DNA of 64,000 nucleotides from UBA12202 sp002691725 (GTDB taxonomy: Bacteria > Pseudomonadota > Alphaproteobacteria > Puniceispirillales > UBA1172). The DNA is taken from positions 1-64,000 of the forward strand of contig CBFIAU010000002.1 in NCBI GenBank assembly GCA_965660675.1, read 5' to 3'. Positions 1 to 8,761 of this stretch are shown piece by piece; the stretch's first letter is position 1, and the number at the start of each line of letters is the position of its first letter. The translations under genes were made by a program, and so were the position numbers. The notes under the pieces are model-generated. The model did not search any database and was not told where the DNA came from. It saw only the letters and a list, made by a program, of their open reading frames with translations.

Positions 1-714
1 CTAGAGATTTTTGCTGGTTGGGTTTTTATCACGCTGGATGATAATGCACTGCCTATTTCTGAAATGATGGTAGGTGCAGAGCAGGAAATGCGCAATTTTT
101 TGCCAGATATGGATAATGTTGAACTTGTTGAAGAAACGGATGTAATAGTCAATGCTAATTGGAAAGTTATTCAGGAAAACTCTATTGAAGGCTACCATTT
201 TGATCTTAGCGGTCCCGTTCATAAAGATCTCGCCGCGCTAATTGATTTCAAAGGTTATAGGTTAACAGCTTATAATAATTATTGGACATATATTGGACCT
301 CCAAATAATAATGTCACTCATGCTTACGGATTGCCCCTTGACGGTGCAACATGGCAGACCGATTCCTTTTTCAATATTGGGTTATGGCCAAACACAACGT
401 TCTATTCTTTTCCATACACTGATATGGTTGGTGTTTTTATTATGATACCACTAGAACCTGAAAAGTCTTTGCTTAGATTTAGCTATTATTCGCCAAGAGG
501 TCGGCCAGTGCCAGCAGTGACAAAAGCGGCTATAAATTGGATGAATACTCAACTTGGCCCTGAAGATATTATGCTTAATGAATCTAACCAGAAGGGTTTA
601 CATTCTATCGGCTTTGGGTCAGGTCGGTATTTAATTGACGACAGATTACCTAACGAAAGTGAACATCTCGTCTTTAATTTCCACAAACTCTGCTACAAAG
701 CCATACGAGAATAA
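1..714 (+). CDS. Rieske-type aromatic ring-hydroxylating oxygenase alpha subunit, C-terminal part
   Basis: The reading frame is open from base 1, so the N-terminal Rieske [2Fe-2S] domain lies outside the window and about 237 residues remain. These form the catalytic (SRPBCC-like) domain of ring-hydroxylating or quaternary-amine-demethylating oxygenases. The mononuclear iron motif is visible around ENSIEGYHFDLSGPVH, with two histidines after the E-N segment, and a later acidic ligand is plausible in GPEDIMLNE. Such enzymes need a separate reductase, which is not seen here. The gene is A+T-rich and lies inside the putative island, consistent with transfer. The substrate cannot be told from this fragment; carnitine/betaine-type and aromatic substrates are both possible. 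Confidence 0.8.
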   Translation, partial: LEIFAGWVFITLDDNALPISEMMVGAEQEMRNFLPDMDNVELVEETDVIVNANWKVIQENSIEGYHFDLSGPVHKDLAALIDFKGYRLTAYNNYWTYIGPPNNNVTHAYGLPLDGATWQTDSFFNIGLWPNTTFYSFPYTDMVGVFIMIPLEPEKSLLRFSYYSPRGRPVPAVTKAAINWMNTQLGPEDIMLNESNQKGLHSIGFGSGRYLIDDRLPNESEHLVFNFHKLCYKAIRE

Positions 715-739
715 ATTGCTAATCTAATTATTAAGTATT

Positions 740-1888
740 TTAATAAAGCATCTCCTTCATCCATTTGGATTTGACGTTGAGGTCATAGCCTTTGCCATAG
801 CGTTGACCTATGCCTTCGGTTGTCCAGCCGCCTATGGCATCTACGATGTCAGAAGGGCATTCAACTGCTCTGAGACGATCTCTGAGGCTGTGCCTGAAGG
901 AGTGGATCACACATCCCTCTGGTAGCCGGGGCTTGAGCCATTTGTTAAGAGCTGCACTGGCTGAGTTGGCATTAAACTTTTGCGTGTTGCAGTATTTGGG
1001 GAAAGCAAACTCTGTCCCCTGAGCCTTGATCTGCTCTGCCGCCCACAGGGATGCGCCTACTAAGGCAATGGATCTGGTGCTTGAAGATGTCTTCAGCCTA
1101 CGCCATGGATGCTCTGTCAGGTTGATGTGAGGGATATCCGTATCCAGAATGATATCAGAAGAGAGTAGGCCGCAGGCTTCTGACAGCCTCATGCCTGTAT
1201 CACTGATCAGGGCTATTAACCATCTGGGCTCATCATCAAGGCTTCTACATTCCCCTTGGATCCGTCTCATCACATCAAGAGGAACAGGTAATCGCTCTTT
1301 CCTTTTATTATCTTCAGGAATGAAGGTGCCATTGAACACATTGGTTATAGCAAGCCCATGCTCTTTGATTGCCAAGTTCATAATGGCTCTGACCGATGAG
1401 AAGACCCGTTTAACTGAGGATGAAGACATCCCCCGATCAAAGAGGAAGTCCCTGAACCGTCCTGCGTCTGCTGGCTCAAGACCATTAATGTTATCATGGC
1501 CAACACACTCAATCAGATAGCGAATGCTTCGGTTAGATACTTCAAAGAAGAGCTTTGTCTTCCCTATTCCCTTGAGCCGCTGATACAAGGCCAATGCATC
1601 AGACAAACTCAGATCAGTCTCATTAGCGTTACTAACTTTATCAGAAGCAACACGTATCCCCAGCTCACGAGAATAAATCATCTCCATCCGTAAGCTATCC
1701 CAGTACCGCTCAAGCCTATCAGATAGGGCAGCGGCAGACTTAGCCGCCTTAGCCTCTGACTTCGTCCGAAGGGAAACCTCAATTTTTTTCTTATTAAACC
1801 GATGACGAAGATCGGAAGGCACTGCCCTTGAGAAATAAAACGTTTCGTTTCTTTTGTAAAAGTATACCGGAGACCTTACCCACACCAT
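740..1888 (-). CDS. int: Tyrosine recombinase / phage-type integrase
   Basis: This 382-residue protein is a site-specific tyrosine recombinase. Residues 1-70 resemble the DUF6538-type N-terminus found on many tRNA-targeting integrases, residues 90-190 fit a SAM-like core-binding domain, and the C-terminal half is the catalytic domain. The catalytic set is visible: R234 in GMRLSEACG, H329 and R332 in IHSFRHS, W355 in GGWTTEG and the probable nucleophile Y364 in QRYGKGY. The start codon lies 85 bp from the tRNA-Arg 3' end, the usual arrangement for integrases that enter tRNA genes. The gene appears intact, so the element may still be mobile if its far end is also intact. Confidence 0.93.
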   Translation of the reverse strand: MVWVRSPVYFYKRNETFYFSRAVPSDLRHRFNKKKIEVSLRTKSEAKAAKSAAALSDRLERYWDSLRMEMIYSRELGIRVASDKVSNANETDLSLSDALALYQRLKGIGKTKLFFEVSNRSIRYLIECVGHDNINGLEPADAGRFRDFLFDRGMSSSSVKRVFSSVRAIMNLAIKEHGLAITNVFNGTFIPEDNKRKERLPVPLDVMRRIQGECRSLDDEPRWLIALISDTGMRLSEACGLLSSDIILDTDIPHINLTEHPWRRLKTSSSTRSIALVGASLWAAEQIKAQGTEFAFPKYCNTQKFNANSASAALNKWLKPRLPEGCVIHSFRHSLRDRLRAVECPSDIVDAIGGWTTEGIGQRYGKGYDLNVKSKWMKEMLY

Positions 1889-1973
1889 AGCAACTCAAAC
1901 TCCTGTTCCAGAACATTAATCGTTTGGAAACAGTCACTTGAGCCTCGAAACTCGGACCTTGATACTTGGAAAA

Positions 1974-2050
1974 TGGCGCGCCCGGGAAGATTCGAACTCC
2001 CGACCTTTTGATTCGTAGTCAAATGCTCTATCCAGCTGAGCTACGGGCGC
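1974..2050 (-). tRNA. tRNA-Arg (anticodon ACG)
   Basis: A 77-nt cloverleaf can be folded on the minus strand: acceptor arms GCGCCCG and CGGGCGC, a D arm with AGCTCAGCTGGATAGAGC, an anticodon stem TTTGA/TCAAA with loop CTACGAA (anticodon ACG), and a T arm containing GTTCGAATC. The 3' CCA is encoded. The ACG anticodon reads CGN arginine codons after A34-to-inosine editing. The 3' end faces the integrase gene, so the tRNA is the probable attachment site of the island. Confidence 0.95.
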
Positions 2051-2199
2051 ATGAGAACTTTCATAAAAGGTTTTTGGCGAGAACGCAAGCCCCTATAAGT
2101 CGTATCCGCCCATGCCATGCCAAAGCTATCGTGACAAGCCAAACATAATTCAGTAAACTCCCTCGGTATTTGACATAGTACCCTTGAGGAGCCAAGCCA

Positions 2200-2688
2200 A
2201 TGAGCAGATTGCCACCGGAAAAGTCATTTCCTGTTTCATGGGAAGAATTACACCGGACGTCAAAAGCGCTAGCTTGGCGATTGCTCGATATGAAGCCATT
2301 CAAAGGCATTGTTGCGGTCACTCGTGGCGGCCTGGTGCCTGCCGCAATTGTCGCAAGAGAGCTGGATTTGCGGCTCATTGAAACGGCTTGTATCGCCTCA
2401 TATGATGACAACGAACAAGGCCAGTTGACGATGATTAAATCGCCAAGTGAGGCTGGTGACGGCGATGGCTGGCTGATTGTTGATGATCTCGTGGATACAG
2501 GGGAAACAGCAAAAGCCTTGCGCCAGCAGTTGCCGAAAGCCCATTTTGCCACCGCCTATGCGAAACCAGCTGGCCGGCCATTGGTGGATACATTCGTCAC
2601 TGAGGTGAGCCAAGATACCTGGATTTTCTTTCCCTGGGATATGGAACCGCAACCGATACAGCCTATTGCCGGTCAGCGGCCGCGCTAA
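2200..2688 (+). CDS. gpt: Xanthine (hypoxanthine/guanine) phosphoribosyltransferase
   Basis: This 162-residue type I phosphoribosyltransferase salvages xanthine and guanine by transferring phosphoribose from PRPP. The PRPP-binding signature is seen as WLIVDDLVDTG around residues 90-100, with a preceding VTRGGLVPA loop. The length fits Gpt, and the C-terminus (DTWIFFPWDME) is typical of that enzyme. It is the first gene beyond the tRNA-Arg island edge. Its last 26 bp overlap the 3' end of the convergent histidine kinase gene, so both stop codons lie in each other's reading frames. Confidence 0.92.
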   Translation: MSRLPPEKSFPVSWEELHRTSKALAWRLLDMKPFKGIVAVTRGGLVPAAIVARELDLRLIETACIASYDDNEQGQLTMIKSPSEAGDGDGWLIVDDLVDTGETAKALRQQLPKAHFATAYAKPAGRPLVDTFVTEVSQDTWIFFPWDMEPQPIQPIAGQRPR

Positions 2689-4114
2689 ACCACCAACGTG
2701 TTTTGATCTCATCCTTAATCACCTGATACGGTAAGCGAAGCCTGAACTCGGTGCCGCTTTGGGATGTTCGTGACAAGCGCAAATCACCATTATGAGCATA
2801 AGCAATATCACGGGCAATAGATAACCCCAGACCAGTAGCCCCACGGCGGCTGCTTTGAAACGGTTTGAACAGATTGGCCTGTGCGGCTGCATCTAACAAT
2901 GGGCCATTATCAGCGATATCAATCACGGTACTGCGGCCAGTTCGCCAAACGTTGATGGTAATCATGGTCGCAGTCGCCTTTTTTGCATTATCCAATAAAT
3001 TAAAAATCAGCCTGAAGAACTGATTTTTATCAACATACAGCTCATCGGGGCCATCATATTGGATATCCAAATCAAGCTGACGGCGGCACTCATCAATCAA
3101 GTTCTGCATAGGCATTTGCTCAATGCTCAGATTATCCGGTGTACTAATATAGTTTAGTAATTGCTGGCATAAGATGATGGCACGCTCAATGGCACCATTA
3201 ACCAAAGGCGCTGCTCGCGCCACTTTAGGGTCTTTACTATCGGTTAATTGATCAGAGACCAAGACGGCTGATGCGAGCACATTCCGCATATCATGATTGA
3301 TTTTTGCCACCGCATCGCCTAAGACCGCCATTTTTTCACGCTGGCTAAGCTCATATTGTGTGCGATGCTGAAGGCTGACAACAGCGCTATAAGCTTCGTC
3401 AATGATGCTGTCATCACTATTTTGCCATTCGGGTGCTGCATCAAAGGGTGACTTTGCAAAATTGGTGACGCTCTCAATTAATCGTTTAAGCGGCCTTACC
3501 ACGCGCCATTCCACGACAATACCAAAGGGCAAGCTGACCAACAGAACCAATGCAAATACCAAAAATGCAATTCGAGAAAAATAAGCACGGATAGAAGGGG
3601 TGATGAGATTTGGCGGTGATATCAGCGTTACCACGCCAATCTCAGCAATATTGCCGCCCAGCTTGATTAGTTTTTCATCATCAGCACATAACTCCTCAAG
3701 CGTAAAATCCATGGCGTAAGGCGCCGTTTGCCAGCCCATAAGTCCATTAAATGTCACACTAATGCTGGTGCTGGATTGATGCTCAGGTATCGGGATTGAA
3801 TCATAATGATTATAATAAGCTTTGACCGGCTGACCATTACGATCTGTTAATGTAATGCGCGGCCTATCAGGGGTTGGGATAATTTCACTTACTAACCCTG
3901 GCTCACTAACTAACCCTGGATCACTTACTAACCCTGGATCACTGGCCTGATCAGCCTGAAGCATAACCACTTGATGCAAATATAACTGACGTCTTGACTC
4001 TTTGAGCATCTCATCATGATGAAATTGTGTCAGTGAAGGGATCAGAAGCAGCATTTTTGCGATCAGAATGATAGCAATTATGATGATAATTAGTTGCCAA
4101 GATAGTCTATTCAC
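2663..4114 (-). CDS. Membrane sensor histidine kinase (orphan)
   Basis: This 483-residue protein has an N-terminal membrane segment (about residues 7-28), a periplasmic sensor region, a second membrane segment (about 182-201), a HAMP-like linker, and a kinase core. The phosphoacceptor is H274 in KINHDMRN; the N box is FNLLDNAKKA (372-380); the G boxes are DNGP (402-405) and GATGLGLS (425-432). The start appears to be GTG with an upstream AGGACAGGG. No response regulator gene is adjacent, so the partner is unknown. The sensor region carries a three-copy DPGLVS-type tandem repeat at residues 58-76. The ligand cannot be predicted. Confidence 0.9.
   Translation of the reverse strand: MNRLSWQLIIIIIAIILIAKMLLLIPSLTQFHHDEMLKESRRQLYLHQVVMLQADQASDPGLVSDPGLVSEPGLVSEIIPTPDRPRITLTDRNGQPVKAYYNHYDSIPIPEHQSSTSISVTFNGLMGWQTAPYAMDFTLEELCADDEKLIKLGGNIAEIGVVTLISPPNLITPSIRAYFSRIAFLVFALVLLVSLPFGIVVEWRVVRPLKRLIESVTNFAKSPFDAAPEWQNSDDSIIDEAYSAVVSLQHRTQYELSQREKMAVLGDAVAKINHDMRNVLASAVLVSDQLTDSKDPKVARAAPLVNGAIERAIILCQQLLNYISTPDNLSIEQMPMQNLIDECRRQLDLDIQYDGPDELYVDKNQFFRLIFNLLDNAKKATATMITINVWRTGRSTVIDIADNGPLLDAAAQANLFKPFQSSRRGATGLGLSIARDIAYAHNGDLRLSRTSQSGTEFRLRLPYQVIKDEIKTRWWFSAAADRQ
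3885..3938. repeat. Three 18-bp in-frame tandem repeats inside the histidine kinase gene
   Basis: Three adjacent 18-bp units (3885-3902, 3903-3920, 3921-3938) differ at one or two bases and encode repeated S-D/E-P-G-L-V units in the periplasmic part of the sensor. The unit length is a multiple of three, so copy number could change without breaking the frame. Confidence 0.85.
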
Positions 4115-4205
4115 AGCCCTGTCCTAAACATACTGACAATGCAATTATGAAGTCTGTGTAGCTAATTTATCACTATTTTCTAATATTTGTAAAATGAAAC
4201 ACCTC

Positions 4206-4249
4206 ATGATCATCCCATAATCATCCCATAATCAACCCATAATCATTCC
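4206..4249. repeat. Four 11-bp tandem repeats upstream of rpmH
   Basis: Four adjacent 11-bp units (consensus ATAATCATCCC) occupy 4206-4216, 4217-4227, 4228-4238 and 4239-4249, with one or two changes each. They lie between the histidine kinase start and the rpmH promoter. The period is close to one helical turn. No function is known. Confidence 0.8.
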
Positions 4250-4277
4250 AGACGATTGAGTTTTTTGTTATGATTGA

Positions 4278-4306
4278 TTGACTTTAAGAGGAAAGTTGTC
4301 TAAAAC
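4278..4306 (+). promoter_or_regulatory. Probable sigma-70 promoter for the rpmH operon
   Basis: TTGACT at 4278-4283 and TAAAAC at 4301-4306 are separated by 17 bp, the optimal spacing for a housekeeping promoter. The rpmH start codon is 36 bp downstream of the -10 box. This is a motif match only; no transcription data are available. Confidence 0.55.
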
Positions 4307-4342
4307 CCCGTTACTTTAACATCTTTAAGTGGAGCGGCCGTT

Positions 4343-4477
4343 ATGAAACGGACTTTTCAACCAAGCAATCTGGTTCGCAAACGGCGTCATGGGTTTCGCT
4401 CACGGATGGCTACTGTTGGTGGTCGTCGTGTGATCAACTCTCGTCGTAGCAAGGGACGCAAGCGCCTTAGCGCCTGA
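4343..4477 (+). CDS. rpmH: 50S ribosomal protein L34
   Basis: This 44-residue, very basic protein begins MKRTFQPSNLVRKRRHGFR and ends KGRKRLSA, the standard L34 sequence. L34 is a component of the large ribosomal subunit. A ribosome-binding-like GGAG precedes the ATG. It is followed 8 bp later by rnpA, the conserved rpmH-rnpA-yidD-yidC order. The usual dnaA neighbour is not present here. Confidence 0.97.
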   Translation: MKRTFQPSNLVRKRRHGFRSRMATVGGRRVINSRRSKGRKRLSA

Positions 4478-4485
4478 AGCCTTTG

Positions 4486-4944
4486 ATGACGGGGCTAGAA
4501 TCTATCCCCAAACGCCGTGATTTTGTACTTGCCTCAAGCAATGGGCATCGCTTAGCGGTTCCCGGCCTGGTCCTGCAAATGCGAGACCGTGGCGATCAGG
4601 ACAAAGCAAGGCTTGGGATTACTGCCAGTAAAAAAATAGGGAACGCGGTTGCCCGTAACCGTGCCAAGCGGCGCCTGCGGGCGCTGGCAAGCGAGTGTCT
4701 TTCTTATCAAAGCCGCCAAGGACATGACTATGTGCTTATCGCAAGATACAATACCAACAGCCTGTCATGGCTAGAGCTTACGCATGGCTTGAACAAAGCT
4801 CTGGCCAAACTTGATCAATGTCATACGTCCCTTGCTGATGCTGATACTGATGCTAATACTGGTGCTAAAAGGCTTGGCAGGGATAATGCGAAAACAGCAT
4901 CTAAATCTTCCAAACAGGCCAAGCAAAATGAGACAGGCTCATGA
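4486..4944 (+). CDS. rnpA: Ribonuclease P protein component
   Basis: This is the protein subunit of RNase P, which processes tRNA 5' ends. The RNR signature is seen as KIGNAVARNRAKRRLR, preceded by RLGITASKK. The ATG at 4486 is preferred over an overlapping TTG at 4483, giving 152 residues. This is longer than usual (about 120) because of a low-complexity, charged C-terminal tail rich in D, T, K and N (roughly the last 40 residues). The stop overlaps the yidD start by four bases (ATGA), implying coupled translation. Confidence 0.93.
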   Translation: MTGLESIPKRRDFVLASSNGHRLAVPGLVLQMRDRGDQDKARLGITASKKIGNAVARNRAKRRLRALASECLSYQSRQGHDYVLIARYNTNSLSWLELTHGLNKALAKLDQCHTSLADADTDANTGAKRLGRDNAKTASKSSKQAKQNETGS

Positions 4945-5225
4945 TATCAATCTTGCTTCGTTTGCTTGCTTTGGTGCAACAGGCTTTCATGTGGCTTGTT
5001 CTGGCACCAATTTATGTCTATCGCTTCACTTTATCCCCTCTCATCGGCCGAGATTGTCGTTTTTTACCGACATGTTCGCAATATACCATTGAGGCCATCC
5101 GTACCCATGGTGTATGGTCAGGCAGTTTGATGGGTATTCGGCGTATTGGCCGTTGTCATCCTTGGGGTGGTGGTGGTCATGATCCAGTGCCTCCTCGCAA
5201 TACATCTTCAGAACCGTCGGAGTAG
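4941..5225 (+). CDS. yidD: Membrane protein insertion efficiency factor YidD
   Basis: This 94-residue protein carries the YidD signatures CRFLPTCSQY and RRIGRCHPWGGGG followed by DPVP. YidD is a small membrane-associated protein with an N-terminal amphipathic or hydrophobic helix that assists YidC/Sec insertion. It overlaps rnpA by four bases and is followed within 3 bp by yidC, the expected operon. Confidence 0.95.
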   Translation: MISILLRLLALVQQAFMWLVLAPIYVYRFTLSPLIGRDCRFLPTCSQYTIEAIRTHGVWSGSLMGIRRIGRCHPWGGGGHDPVPPRNTSSEPSE

Positions 5226-5228
5226 TTG

Positions 5229-7070
5229 ATGAATTCGGATAACAAAAACCTTATCCTGGCTGTGACAGTATCAATGCTGATTCTTATTGGATATCAGTTA
5301 TATTTCACACCGCCGCCACCCACACCAGAACAAATCGCTGCCCAAAATGTGGCCACACAAGTGGCTTCTGATGGCTCACCTGTTCCCACGATAAGCGCCG
5401 AAGTGATGCAAAGCACGCGGGCTATTGTCGATATCATTAATGCCCCCCGCGTTCAGATTGAAAACAGTAAAGTGTCGGGCTCAATCTCACTTGCTGGCGG
5501 CAGAATAGATGATCTTCGGCTTAAATCCTTTAAGGTGGAAAACGATCCTGCGTCAAATGATGTCAGCTTACTGCGCCGGACAGGAACGGAAGATGCCTAT
5601 TTTGCCGAGTCATATTTCACCAGTTTGACGGATAATGGCTATGGCCGGGCGATTGACCGGACGACGATCTGGGATGCGGATGGTGATATGCTATCGCCTG
5701 AAACGCCAGTTACGCTTAGCCATGAGCAGGATGGGGTGCTTTATAAACTGACTTATAGCATTGATGATGATTATATGATCAGCGTCAATAGCTCGGTTGA
5801 AAATGCCTCTAATCAGGTTCAGCGCCTTGGCTCTTCGACGCGCATATTGCGACAGAAACCAGCCTATTCTGAATGGATTTCATATGCTGGGCCAATGGGG
5901 TATTTCAATGCTGATAGCGGTAATGTTTTTCTGGATTTCTCTGATGTCTCGACGACAATCAGCTGCTCCAATGATGAACGGTTTTGCAGCGATGGCGATA
6001 CGATTAGCTGGATTGGAGTGTCTGATAAAAACTGGCTGACAGCAATTATTTCATCATCGAGTAATCAGAGCGATTATGTTATGCGGCCGCTTGATGCCCC
6101 GAATTTTGATGCTATTCGCGCGCAACTTGATGACAAGACCCGCAGCGTTATTGACGCTATTCAAACGGGTAACTTGCATGAGGGTAGCGGCCAGCCTATT
6201 GATTTGTCGAGCACCCAAAAACCGGTTGAACTGGCACAAGGCGATAGCGTTAATTGGAGCGTTGATCTTTTCCTTGGGCCGAAAAAATATACGGTTCTTA
6301 ATGATTATCAGGATACTAAATCAATCCCCCGCTTTACCAATTCGATTGATTGGGGCTGGTTCGAGTTTCTGGCCAAGCCGATGCTGATTGTCATTGTCTG
6401 GATTAATGAATATGTCAGTAATTTCGGGATTGCGATTATTCTGCTCACTGTCTTGATCAAGATGGTGTTTTTCCCACTGGCTAATCGCTCCTATAAATCC
6501 ATGGCAAAGATGCGAGAGCTGGCACCACAGGTCAAGGATTTGCGCGAACGCTTTGGTGATGATCGTCAGCGTCAACAACAGGAAATGATGGCATTATATC
6601 GTAAGGAAAAGGTCAATCCAGCGTCAGGCTGTTTACCTATTCTGTTACAGATACCAGTCTTTTTTGCGCTTTATAAAGTGCTTTATGTGACGATAGAAAT
6701 GCGCCATGCGCCATTTTTTGGCTGGGTAACGGATTTATCTGCGCTTGATCCAACCTCAATCATTAATCTGTTTGGGCTATTGCCTTATGATACCAGCTTT
6801 GCACCGGCGCTTTTGAATATCGGTATTTGGCCGATCCTTATGGGCGTGACGATGTTTATTCAGATGTCACTAAACCCACCGCCACCTGATCCGGTTCAGG
6901 CAAAAATATTTAAGTATATGCCGATCATGTTTACCTTTTTGCTGGCCACATTCCCGGCTGGATTGGTGATTTACTGGACATGGAATAATATTCTCACTAT
7001 CGCCCAGCAATGGTTTATCATGCGCGGCGTACGGTTAGAAAATCAGGCAAAAAATCAAGCAAAAGGATAA
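5229..7070 (+). CDS. yidC: Membrane protein insertase YidC
   Basis: This 613-residue insertase has an N-terminal signal-anchor (NLILAVTVSMLILIGYQLYF), a large periplasmic beta-domain (about residues 60-370) and five C-terminal membrane segments including the conserved LPILLQIPVFFALYKVL and FPAGLVIYWTWNN regions. It inserts proteins into the inner membrane alone or with SecYEG. The ATG at 5229 follows the yidD stop after 3 bp; an upstream in-frame TTG at 5226 is less likely. The size fits Gram-negative YidC. Confidence 0.97.
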   Translation: MNSDNKNLILAVTVSMLILIGYQLYFTPPPPTPEQIAAQNVATQVASDGSPVPTISAEVMQSTRAIVDIINAPRVQIENSKVSGSISLAGGRIDDLRLKSFKVENDPASNDVSLLRRTGTEDAYFAESYFTSLTDNGYGRAIDRTTIWDADGDMLSPETPVTLSHEQDGVLYKLTYSIDDDYMISVNSSVENASNQVQRLGSSTRILRQKPAYSEWISYAGPMGYFNADSGNVFLDFSDVSTTISCSNDERFCSDGDTISWIGVSDKNWLTAIISSSSNQSDYVMRPLDAPNFDAIRAQLDDKTRSVIDAIQTGNLHEGSGQPIDLSSTQKPVELAQGDSVNWSVDLFLGPKKYTVLNDYQDTKSIPRFTNSIDWGWFEFLAKPMLIVIVWINEYVSNFGIAIILLTVLIKMVFFPLANRSYKSMAKMRELAPQVKDLRERFGDDRQRQQQEMMALYRKEKVNPASGCLPILLQIPVFFALYKVLYVTIEMRHAPFFGWVTDLSALDPTSIINLFGLLPYDTSFAPALLNIGIWPILMGVTMFIQMSLNPPPPDPVQAKIFKYMPIMFTFLLATFPAGLVIYWTWNNILTIAQQWFIMRGVRLENQAKNQAKG

Positions 7071-7073
7071 GAT

Positions 7074-7715
7074 ATGACAGAAACAGATGAGGGTGAGCTT
7101 GCTGATATTGAGCAAGGCCGGAAGCTGTTTTTGCGTCCATGCCAATTTGTTGCAGGGGCAATGACAGCGGATCAATTGCCTGATATGCAACTGCCGGAAA
7201 TTGCCTTTGCCGGGCGTTCAAATGTTGGAAAATCATCGCTGATTAATGCTCTGACCAATCAGAAATCTCTCGCCCGCACCTCACAAACGCCGGGGCGCAC
7301 ACGTCAGCTTAATTTTTTTGATTGCGGCGAACGGCTCTGTCTGGTTGATTTGCCGGGATATGGCTATGCGAAAGCATCAAAAACGGATATCAAGGCATGG
7401 ACTGGTCTGACCCTGGATTTTCTGAAAGGCAGGGCAACATTGAAGCGCGTCATGCTGCTGATTGATAGCCGCCGCGGCATCGGTGACAAAGACAGAGAGA
7501 TTATGTCTATTTTTGATAAATCGGCGGTATCATGGGCGGTGGTCTTGACCAAGATAGATAAACTCAGCGCGACCGAAAAGACAGCAGTGACGGCCAATAC
7601 CTTGGCTGAGGCGGCAAAACATGTTGCCGCCTGGCCGGGGGTGTTTGTGACATCAGCCGAAAAAGCGGTTGGCATTGATGAATTGCGTGGTCATATCTTT
7701 AGTTTAATTGATTAA
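7074..7715 (+). CDS. engB: Ribosome biogenesis GTP-binding protein EngB/YsxC/YihA
   Basis: This 213-residue TRAFAC GTPase participates in large-subunit assembly. All G motifs are seen: GRSNVGKSSLI (G1), TPGRT (G2), DLPGYG (G3), TKIDK (G4) and TSAEK (G5). It starts 3 bp after the yidC stop and is likely in the same transcript, a common alphaproteobacterial order (yidC-engB-argB). Confidence 0.96.
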   Translation: MTETDEGELADIEQGRKLFLRPCQFVAGAMTADQLPDMQLPEIAFAGRSNVGKSSLINALTNQKSLARTSQTPGRTRQLNFFDCGERLCLVDLPGYGYAKASKTDIKAWTGLTLDFLKGRATLKRVMLLIDSRRGIGDKDREIMSIFDKSAVSWAVVLTKIDKLSATEKTAVTANTLAEAAKHVAAWPGVFVTSAEKAVGIDELRGHIFSLID

Positions 7716-7794
7716 TTCCAAACATCATCAATTCGGGCTGATACTTGCCCTTTTCGTTGAAATCAGGCATTGATGACGCCAAAGGATGAAAAAG

Positions 7795-8697
7795 ATGGAA
7801 AGCATTACACAATCAAGTCGGATGGAATGGCTAGCCAAGGCTGGCATTTTGGCAGAAGCATTGCCCTATATGCGGCGCTATTCTGGTCATGCTATTGTGG
7901 TTAAGTTTGGCGGTCATGTCATGGATGATGCCACTTATATCAGCAATTTTGCCGAAGACATGGTGTTGTTGCGGCAGGTTGGGGTTAGGCCTATTATTGT
8001 TCATGGGGGCGGCCCGCAAATTGGTGCCATGCTGGAAAGATTGAATATCACCAGCGATTTTATCAATGGGATTCGGGTGACCGATGCGGATGCTGTATCG
8101 GTGGTGGAAATGGTGCTGAGCGGGGCGATCAATAAAACTCTTGTTGCGGCTATTAATGACGCTGGCGCTAAAGGCGTTGGGATTTCGGGCAAAGATGCTG
8201 ATCTGATCAAGGCGAGAAAATTGCTCTGCGAAAATAAAACCAAAGATGGCATTGAGAAAATTGATCTAGGTTTTGTTGGTGAGCCTGAGGCTATTGATAT
8301 ATCGGTGATCAATGCCTTGATTGCGTCTGATCTGATCCCTGTGATTGCGCCTGTTGCGCGCGGGGCTGATAATAGCACCTATAATATGAACGCCGATACA
8401 GCAAGCGGTGCTATTTCGGCGGCGATGCAAGCAACACGGCTACTTTTGCTTAGTGATGTGCCAGGTGTGATGGATAAAGATGGCCAGGTTATTCCTGAAA
8501 TTACAATCAGTGAGGCCAAGATGCTAATTGAAAATGGAACGATTAATGGCGGCATGATCCCAAAGGTAAATACCTGTATCCAAGCGGTTGAGGGCGGTGC
8601 TGAAGCGGCGGTTATTCTTGATGGCAGAGAAGCTCATGCGGTTTTGGTTGAGCTGTTTACCGAACATGGTATTGGCACTATTATTAAAGCTGATTGA
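7795..8697 (+). CDS. argB: Acetylglutamate kinase
   Basis: ArgB phosphorylates N-acetylglutamate, the second step of arginine synthesis. The amino acid kinase motifs VVKFGGHVM and VHGGGPQIG are seen near the N-terminus, and the C-terminal GGMIPKVNTC segment is typical. About 300 residues is the family length. Two ATGs compete: 7786 overlaps the apparent Shine-Dalgarno AAAGGA, while 7795 is 8 bp downstream of it and is preferred. The gene follows engB after a 79-bp gap. Confidence 0.95.
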   Translation: MESITQSSRMEWLAKAGILAEALPYMRRYSGHAIVVKFGGHVMDDATYISNFAEDMVLLRQVGVRPIIVHGGGPQIGAMLERLNITSDFINGIRVTDADAVSVVEMVLSGAINKTLVAAINDAGAKGVGISGKDADLIKARKLLCENKTKDGIEKIDLGFVGEPEAIDISVINALIASDLIPVIAPVARGADNSTYNMNADTASGAISAAMQATRLLLLSDVPGVMDKDGQVIPEITISEAKMLIENGTINGGMIPKVNTCIQAVEGGAEAAVILDGREAHAVLVELFTEHGIGTIIKAD

Positions 8698-8761
8698 AGA
8701 ATTACTCCGTTTAATTGATTGTTTAGTTAATCCCAGAGTTAGAAGCAGAGTTAGAGTAATC

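Larger units (their letters stand above)
1..1973. mobile_element. Edge of an integrated genomic island at tRNA-Arg
   Basis: A tyrosine recombinase gene lies directly beside the 3' end of a tRNA-Arg gene, and everything on that side up to the window edge (a Rieske oxygenase fragment and the recombinase) is more A+T-rich than the housekeeping genes beyond the tRNA. Integrases of this kind commonly use tRNA 3' ends as attachment sites, so the tRNA side is probably one attachment end. The other end and the direct repeat of the tRNA tail lie outside the window. The extent of the element is therefore an inference. Confidence 0.6.

Noticed and set aside
4115..4342. Possible replication origin beside rpmH
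   Set aside because: rpmH often lies near dnaA and oriC in bacteria, but no dnaA gene and no cluster of DnaA-box-like sequences was seen; the region holds tandem repeats and a promoter only.
8588..8761. N-terminal extension of the HAD hydrolase into argB
   Set aside because: It lies in the argB coding sequence in another frame, and the ATG at 8762 matches the normal family start.
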